Origin: Clostridia bacterium | Lineage (GTDB): Bacteria > Bacillota > Clostridia > Oscillospirales > Acutalibacteraceae | Assembly (NCBI GenBank): GCA_017471765.1 | Contig: JAFURT010000001.1 | Coordinates: forward strand, 38,468 to 102,467 | Length of the DNA stretch: 64,000 nt | Direction of reading: 5' to 3' | In this document: positions 59,628-64,000 of the stretch, piece after piece | How positions within the stretch are numbered: position 1 is the stretch's first letter | How the letters are laid out: each line of letters begins with the position of its first letter | The notes under the pieces: model-generated | The model's database searches: none | What the model was told of the DNA's origin: nothing | What the model saw: the letters and a program-made list of their open reading frames with translations, nothing else | Program-made: the position numbers and the translations under genes

Positions 59628-61049
59628 TCAGGGCTGTTTGACTTTGGCCAACAGTGTCTTTCGTAGTTTCTGTCTGACAGCAATGCCCTTGGCTGTGTAC
59701 AGATAGTTGGCTCGTTCTATCAGAGCCATAACCATCATGAAGTTGGCCACCAGCTTGGGGGTCAGCAGGGGATGATCCACCATGCCCTGGATGCAGAAAC
59801 AGGCTGCAAAGCCTAGGACGGCGAAGCCAATCCAGAAGGAGTAGCCGTATCCGTTGCGCATCAGTTCTATACCGTTTTTGACGGCCTTAAAGCCGATAAG
59901 CGCCATGATGATCAGAGCAATGATGCCGCCGCCCAGCAGGAGCTCCAGCACGATATTGTGGCTGTGGGGGGCATTGATGCCGGCATCAGCCAGTATTTCC
60001 TGGGAAACGCCGTTCCCCATGCCGTGGCCAAAAATTGGGCGATTACCGATGCTCTCCATAGCTTCCAGCCACATGCGGTAACGGTCGTTCACCGCCAGGT
60101 CGGCGGTGGAGCTGTTGATGATATCCGAGGGGGTCACCAGCAACTCGCCGGCGTTGTGTGTAATATCGGTGGAGAGCGAGGAATTGTCCAGTAGCTGTTC
60201 GCCTAAGGAGATGCCGGGAATGATGGTAACAAACCGCTTGAAGACCTCGTCGGGGATGAGCAACGCCGTGCACATCGCATACAGGGAAACGGTGGTGAAC
60301 CGATGCCGGATATTCAGTAGTAACAGGGCAATGGCCAGCAGGAGGATGGCCAGGTATCCACCACGGCAGAAGGAGAAGATTACGCCGCCGAAACAGAGGA
60401 ACAGGCAGATACGGCAGAACAACCGCAACCCGTCACGCCGTTCGTAGAAATTGAAATACACCACAAAGGGGGCGACGGCGGTGAGGTACATGGATAGGGA
60501 GTTGGGGTTGGTGAAGGTGGAGCAAGAGCGCATGACGTACTCGGGTACGGTCAGGTCTAGCGGAATCAAAGGAAAGACGATATCGTCCAGCCAGCCCCAA
60601 ACTTCGATGAAATTCGAGTTGGTAAACAGACAAATGCGGTACTGCAGACAGGCGATAAGCCCCACAAGTCCTGCCACACCGGTGATGTACAGCATCATGG
60701 AGTCATACCGGTCTGTGTCGGTGAGAAGATTGTACAGGATGAGATAGACCAAGAAGAAAAAGGCCCACATGCCTACATTGCATAAAGTGACAAAGCGATT
60801 TTGGCTGTACAGCAGCGTAAAAGCCGTATATCCGATATAGGCCAGCATCAGCTTGCCGATGGTACCAATGGCAAGCTTTTTACCAGCCACCCGCAAGTGG
60901 CAAAAGGCCAAAACTGCCGCCGCTATGACGAGAAAAAAGCTGATGTATTCCGGAAACAGAGGAATGAGCGCCACCAGTAGCAATGCCAGCTGATGAGGCT
61001 GCTTGAGGTCTTGCCGAATCTGTCTTAAGCTGGTTTTCACAGGCCGCAC
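59628..61049 (-). CDS. O-antigen ligase-like (Wzy/WaaL) membrane protein
   Basis: 473 residues with about ten to twelve transmembrane helices. The large loop and the motif NAPHSHNIVLELLLGGG with its conserved His are those of the O-antigen ligase/polymerase family. It could join or polymerise surface polysaccharide; no glycosyltransferase is adjacent. Its promoter (61072-61100 on the minus strand) abuts a 26-base palindrome. Confidence 0.85.
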   Translation of the reverse strand: MRPVKTSLRQIRQDLKQPHQLALLLVALIPLFPEYISFFLVIAAAVLAFCHLRVAGKKLAIGTIGKLMLAYIGYTAFTLLYSQNRFVTLCNVGMWAFFFLVYLILYNLLTDTDRYDSMMLYITGVAGLVGLIACLQYRICLFTNSNFIEVWGWLDDIVFPLIPLDLTVPEYVMRSCSTFTNPNSLSMYLTAVAPFVVYFNFYERRDGLRLFCRICLFLCFGGVIFSFCRGGYLAILLLAIALLLLNIRHRFTTVSLYAMCTALLIPDEVFKRFVTIIPGISLGEQLLDNSSLSTDITHNAGELLVTPSDIINSSTADLAVNDRYRMWLEAMESIGNRPIFGHGMGNGVSQEILADAGINAPHSHNIVLELLLGGGIIALIIMALIGFKAVKNGIELMRNGYGYSFWIGFAVLGFAACFCIQGMVDHPLLTPKLVANFMMVMALIERANYLYTAKGIAVRQKLRKTLLAKVKQP

Positions 61050-61071
61050 TCCTTTTCCGAAAAGTCACCAT

Positions 61072-61100
61072 ACTATATCATATCCCAGCCCAAAAGGCAA
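61072..61100 (-). promoter_or_regulatory. Promoter of the O-antigen-ligase-like gene
   Basis: Minus strand TTGCCT, 17-base spacer, TATAGT. The palindrome at 61101-61126 begins directly upstream of the -35 box. Confidence 0.7.
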
Positions 61101-61126
61101 GAAAGGTTACAACATTGTAACCTTTC
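61101..61126. repeat. 26-base perfect palindrome
   Basis: GAAAGGTTACAA-CA-TTGTAACCTTTC: perfect 12-base arms around 2 bases. It lies immediately before the minus-strand -35 box and at the left edge of an AT-richer segment. It may be a regulator site or a relic hairpin. Confidence 0.85.
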
Positions 61127-61237
61127 CTTAAAGCGTTGGTGAGGAACCTCATTGAGGTTCCCGGAGAGTATGTGGAGAAGATTGATTTTAGCTTTGACTT
61201 TGAGCAGTTTACAAACAGCTTAGACATCGCAGCATAA
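61121..61237 (+). pseudogene. 3' relic of an unidentified gene
   Basis: The + frame ending at TAA 61235-61237 encodes a highly structured tail (LVRNLIEVPGEYVEKIDFS, then FDFEQFTNSLDIAA) with no start codon or ribosome site and a stop just upstream at 61118-61120. It looks like the last 35 or so codons of a gene lost to rearrangement. I cannot name the family. Confidence 0.5.
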
Positions 61238-61244
61238 CAAAAAG

Positions 61245-61276
61245 CCGAGCAGAGCGTGATTTGCGCTCTGCTCGGT
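61245..61276. terminator. Hairpin after the relic
   Basis: CCGAGCAGAGCG pairs with CGCTCTGCTCGG. An A5 tract lies on its left side, so it would act as a terminator on the minus strand; no T-tract follows on the + strand. Confidence 0.5.
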
Positions 61277-61301
61277 CTAATGCACGACTGCAAAAAATAG
61301 T

Positions 61302-61329
61302 TTGAAAAAAATTTCATTTATGCTATAAT
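61302..61329 (+). promoter_or_regulatory. Promoter of the isochorismatase-like gene
   Basis: TTGAAA, 16-base spacer, TATAAT, 78 bases upstream of the start. Confidence 0.7.
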
Positions 61330-61407
61330 GAGATGAAGTCAAATTTTGCGGGGTATTTTGATGAATATCAACATTAATGTGATTCGTTAATAGCGAGGTG
61401 TGATTAT

Positions 61408-61917
61408 ATGAAAACGGTTAAAAAGACGTTGATTGTCGTCGATATGCAAAACGATTTTATTGATATGGCGCTCGGCACCAAAGAGGCGGTCGCCATCGTT
61501 CCTAAGGTCAAGGCAAAGATTCAGGAATATGCCCAAAACGGCGACGAGATTATCTTCACAAGAGATACCCATTTTGAAAACTATCTTGATACCACAGAGG
61601 GCAAGCATCTTCCCGTTCCGCACTGCATCAAGGACACAAAAGGTTGGGAGATTGCCGACGGTCTTTATGTCGAGGGCTCGAAGATTATTGATAAACCCAA
61701 TTTCGGCTGGCCCCATTGGGATGAGGAAACTCTTGAAAGTGTGGAGTTGATCGGGCTTTGCACCGATATCTGCGTGGTTTCCAACGCGCTCATCATCAAA
61801 GCAACCTTCCCCGACGCGCAGGTGAAAGTGGATTCCGCTTGCTGTGCCGGTGTCACCCCCGAGAGTCACGAGGCTGCTTTGAAAACTATGCAAATGTGTC
61901 AGGTGGAAGTGGTATAA
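61408..61917 (+). CDS. Isochorismatase/nicotinamidase-like cysteine hydrolase
   Basis: 169 residues. Catalytic Asp in LIVVDMQNDFID and nucleophile Cys in LIGLCTDICVVSNALI. A Lys (in HCIKDTKGWE) completes the Asp-Lys-Cys triad by position. The family includes nicotinamidases, which feed NAD salvage; size and motif make that plausible but not certain. First gene of a tight four-gene run, with GCGAGGTG as ribosome site. Confidence 0.85.
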   Translation: MKTVKKTLIVVDMQNDFIDMALGTKEAVAIVPKVKAKIQEYAQNGDEIIFTRDTHFENYLDTTEGKHLPVPHCIKDTKGWEIADGLYVEGSKIIDKPNFGWPHWDEETLESVELIGLCTDICVVSNALIIKATFPDAQVKVDSACCAGVTPESHEAALKTMQMCQVEVV

Positions 61918-61938
61918 GGTGAAAAATGGAGAAAAAAG

Positions 61939-62427
61939 ATGCAAAAAATTATAGTTATAGGTTGCCCCGGTGCCGGTAAAAGCACTTTTTCAAGAGTACT
62001 GGGCGATAAGATCGGTTTGCCGCTTTTTTATCTGGATATGTTGTTTTGGAATGCCGATAAAACCAACATTTCACGCGAGGAATTTGACCAAAAGCTTTCC
62101 GACATTCTAAAACAAGATAAATGGATCATCGACGGCAATTACGGCAGAACGCTTGAAATGCGCCTAAGAGAATGTGATACCGTTTTCTTGCTTGATTTTC
62201 CTGTTTCGGTTTGCCTTTCGGGCGTAGAATCGCGTATTGGAAAACCAAGAGAGGATATGCCTTGGATAGAGCAGGAATTTGATGCGGAATTTAAAGAGTG
62301 GATCATCGATTTTCCCCAAAAAGAGTTGCCACATGTATATGAGTTACTGGAAAAATATAACGATAAAAACATTATTATTTTCAAATCTCATAATGAAATA
62401 GATGGTTATTTGGAGTCGATACTATGA
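61939..62427 (+). CDS. P-loop kinase-like protein (topology-modulation/FlaR type)
   Basis: 162 residues. Walker A GCPGAGKSTFSRVL at residues 8-21 and WIIDGNYGRTLEMRL, typical of small adenylate-kinase-like proteins annotated as topology modulation proteins. The substrate is unknown. It overlaps the next gene by 4 bases (ATGA). Confidence 0.8.
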   Translation: MQKIIVIGCPGAGKSTFSRVLGDKIGLPLFYLDMLFWNADKTNISREEFDQKLSDILKQDKWIIDGNYGRTLEMRLRECDTVFLLDFPVSVCLSGVESRIGKPREDMPWIEQEFDAEFKEWIIDFPQKELPHVYELLEKYNDKNIIIFKSHNEIDGYLESIL

Positions 62428-62819
62428 GAAAACTAAAAGGATTGATCATTATGCTTTCAATTTTAGCTTCTTTATTCGGTATAACCGCTTGTTCCGACGG
62501 CGGCGCCAATTCGTATGAGCAAATCACGCCCGAACAGGCAAAGACGATTATGGACACCGAAAGGGACTATATCATCATCGATGCCCGCACCGATGAAGAA
62601 TTCGCCGAAGGGCATATTGCGGATGCCATTCTCATCCCCGAATACGAGATCGCCGATCGCGCCGAAAAGGAGCTGCCCGATAAGGATGCGCTGATTCTCG
62701 TCTATTGCCGCAGCGGCAGACGGAGCAAGATCGCCTCTGAGGAACTGGTGAAGCTTGGTTATACCAATGTCAAAGACTTCGGCGGCATCATCGACTGGCC
62801 GTATGAGATTGTGAAATAA
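62424..62819 (+). CDS. Rhodanese-like lipoprotein
   Basis: 131 residues. A lipoprotein signal (ILASLFGITAC) precedes a rhodanese domain. YIIIDARTDEEFAEGHIADAI is the CH2A block, and the active-site loop VYCRSGRRSKIA keeps the catalytic Cys. It probably transfers sulfur or acts on thiols at the outer membrane face. It overlaps the P-loop protein and lies 9 bases before the NERD gene. Confidence 0.88.
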   Translation: MRKLKGLIIMLSILASLFGITACSDGGANSYEQITPEQAKTIMDTERDYIIIDARTDEEFAEGHIADAILIPEYEIADRAEKELPDKDALILVYCRSGRRSKIASEELVKLGYTNVKDFGGIIDWPYEIVK

Positions 62820-62828
62820 GAGGATATT

Positions 62829-63575
62829 ATGGGATTATTGGATTTTTTAAAGAAAATACCAACACTTAATGAGATCAGCGGCGGTTTTGGCGAATGGATG
62901 GCAAAAACATATTCAAAGACCATATCCGGCGCACTTGTTCTGCACGATGTTTTGATTGACGGTGCCGATGAGTATACCTCGCAAATCGACTTGGTTTTGA
63001 TCGGCAACAGAGGCGTTTATGTCGTTGAGGTGAAGTCGTTCGACGATGCTAAAATCTATGGTGATACCAAAAAATCAAAGTGGTATTATTATAGTCACGG
63101 CAAAAAATATGAAATTTACAGCCCGTTACGACAAAACCAAAAGCACGTGGAATACCTGAAAACCTTTCTGAAAGAGTTTGGTGACGTGCCGATGTTTTCG
63201 ATCGTCACGATGATTTGCAACGACTTCAAAATCAGCGGTGAATATCCTGCCGATACGATCATTTGCAATTCTCTTCCCGCGATGGAGAGAGGAATATATA
63301 AAATTGCAGAAAATAAACCTGAAGTTTTTGACGATACGCAAAAGCAAGAAATATTCGACTACATAAAAAACAATCAGCATATCGGCAAGGAAGCGAGATT
63401 AGAGCATAAGCAAAATGTCATTGCTTACAAACAATCGCTGGAAGAGATTAAAAAGCAAAAGATTTGTCCTTATTGTAAGGGCGAACTTGTTTTGCGTAAC
63501 GGTAAGAACGGAAAGTTCTATGGTTGCAAAAACTATCCAAAATGCAGATATACGATGAGTTTTGAGGAAAAATAA
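62829..63575 (+). CDS. NERD-domain protein with topoisomerase-type zinc finger
   Basis: 248 residues. NERD nuclease-related domain (about 15-130): GFGEWMAKTYSK, then QIDLVLIGNRGVYVVEVKSF, with the Asp and Glu-x-Lys of the restriction-like active site. A C-terminal zinc ribbon, ICPYCKGELVLRNGKNG to FYGCKNYPKCRY, has the four Cys of the type seen at the end of topoisomerase I. Probably a nucleic-acid-binding or -processing protein. Last of the four-gene run. Confidence 0.85.
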   Translation: MGLLDFLKKIPTLNEISGGFGEWMAKTYSKTISGALVLHDVLIDGADEYTSQIDLVLIGNRGVYVVEVKSFDDAKIYGDTKKSKWYYYSHGKKYEIYSPLRQNQKHVEYLKTFLKEFGDVPMFSIVTMICNDFKISGEYPADTIICNSLPAMERGIYKIAENKPEVFDDTQKQEIFDYIKNNQHIGKEARLEHKQNVIAYKQSLEEIKKQKICPYCKGELVLRNGKNGKFYGCKNYPKCRYTMSFEEK

Positions 63576-63580
63576 AACGC

Positions 63581-63611
63581 TTGACCCTCACGTTGCGTCA
63601 TAGTGTATACT
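63581..63611 (+). promoter_or_regulatory. MerR-type promoter with 19-base spacer
   Basis: TTGACC and TATACT are separated by 19 bases, the overlong spacing recognised by MerR-family activators, with an imperfect dyad (CTCACG…CATAGTG) in the spacer. Confidence 0.75.
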
Positions 63612-63632
63612 CCTTTTCGTGGGGTGATAAAA

Positions 63633-64000
63633 GTGAAAATGCAAACGGGCGAGTTCGCAAAGCTCGTAAGTGTCAGCGTCCGTACACTACACTATTACGA
63701 TGAAATAGGTTTGTTAAAGCCCGCCTTTGTTGACGAGCAAAATGGCTATCGGTTTTATGACGAAATCTCTCTTGAACGTATGCAAGAAATCCTGTTTTAT
63801 CGTGAACTTGATTTTGAACTGAAAAGCATTGCAGAGATCTTATCATCTCCCGATTACGATAAGCAAAAAGCACTCGCCGAGCAGCGAAAACTCTTAATTC
63901 TCAAAAAGGAACGATTAGAGCGAATTATTGCTGCTTTGGATAGCGCTGAGAAAGGAAAGATTACAATGTCTGCATTTGATAACAGCGATTATGAAACCGC
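63633..64000 (+). CDS. MerR-family regulator, 5' part
   Basis: The frame opens at GTG 63633 (GGGGTG ribosome site 6 bases away) and runs to the window end, at least 122 codons. MQTGEFAKLVSVSVRTLHYYDEIGLLKP is the MerR helix-turn-helix; RFYDEISLERMQEILFYRELDF the second part, then a helical dimerisation region. The C-terminal sensing domain is cut off, so the ligand is unknown. Its own promoter has the 19-base MerR spacing, which points to autoregulation. Confidence 0.88.
   Translation, partial: MKMQTGEFAKLVSVSVRTLHYYDEIGLLKPAFVDEQNGYRFYDEISLERMQEILFYRELDFELKSIAEILSSPDYDKQKALAEQRKLLILKKERLERIIAALDSAEKGKITMSAFDNSDYET

Larger units (their letters stand above)
61133..64000. other. AT-richer segment of probable foreign origin
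   Basis: To the right of the palindrome and gene relic, codon choice moves to A/T-ending codons (for example AAA, GAA, ATT runs) compared with the GC-rich genes on the left. Genes here are short, tightly packed and unrelated to the left-hand ones. The right end is outside the window. Confidence 0.55.

Noticed and set aside
61078-61317. 79-codon open frame on the minus strand
   Set aside because: It runs through a promoter, palindrome and hairpins and has no ribosome site or recognisable domain.
1-64000. CRISPR array, rRNA, tRNA genes
   Set aside because: I looked for repeated spacers, tRNA-like clover leaves and rRNA segments and saw none. A covariance-model scan (tRNAscan, Infernal) would be the deciding test.

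Overview
The window reads like the chromosome of an anaerobic Gram-positive bacterium of the class Clostridia (Bacillota), most likely the Oscillospirales/Ruminococcaceae side. This is an inference from gene content and style. The window is fairly GC-rich for a clostridium, with regular TTGNNN-17-TANNNT promoters and strong GGAGG ribosome sites. It carries a minimal two-gene SufC/SufB iron-sulfur system, a ZapA/U32 pair, BlaI/M56 regulation, CyuA-type cysteine desulfidase and HemW. No rRNA, tRNA or CRISPR array was seen.

Layout. 1-9.9 kb: the end of a YbjN-like gene and its terminator. These are followed by a colinear run of unusual genes: a membrane Rossmann/RyR protein, a CASTOR/POLLUX-like two-RCK channel, a membrane TIR-LRR protein, a small uncharacterised protein, a lipoprotein nuclease with a Cys-rich tail, a membrane-anchored lipase-like hydrolase and a cell-surface cohesin-like protein. 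The first three look like a nucleotide-signalling or conflict module. 9.9-20.3 kb: metabolic genes (SGNH hydrolase, SDR, TIGR04076). These are followed by an amino-sugar region: GntR regulator, GlcNAc-type kinase, GH20 hexosaminidase, class II aldolase, NagB-like isomerase, PIG-L deacetylase and AraC regulator. Shared TGTACC elements link the GntR gene to the kinase and hexosaminidase promoters.

20.4-27.4 kb: a compact phage-derived island made only of an S24 repressor and a head/packaging operon (small terminase-like protein, TerL, portal, scaffold-like protein, capsid, connector, TM/coiled-coil protein), with no visible integrase, tail or lysis genes. 27.4-29.1 kb: an overlapping HprK-like kinase/PqqD/S26 peptidase operon. 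29.1-45.2 kb: mainly housekeeping genes: TrmL, the SufC-SufB pair, an HTH domain fused to a phosphoglucosamine-mutase-like enzyme directly upstream of GlmS, U32 peptidase, ZapA, HemW, a two-component system, an HtrA-like protease and a D,D-carboxypeptidase.

45.2-64 kb: a second, tandem-TIR/TPR protein behind a near-consensus promoter; YgiQ, PAP2 and MscS; a creatininase-family enzyme; a BlaI-type repressor with two clear operators and an M56 sensor split by an in-frame TAA; CyuA; a zinc-ribbon MscL; DegV; an HTH-membrane protein; and an O-antigen-ligase-like protein. From about 61.1 kb the sequence becomes AT-richer and the genes change style: isochorismatase-like hydrolase, P-loop kinase-like protein, rhodanese lipoprotein, NERD nuclease-like protein and MerR regulator running off the end. 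This suggests a recently acquired segment starting beside a 26-bp palindrome and a gene relic.
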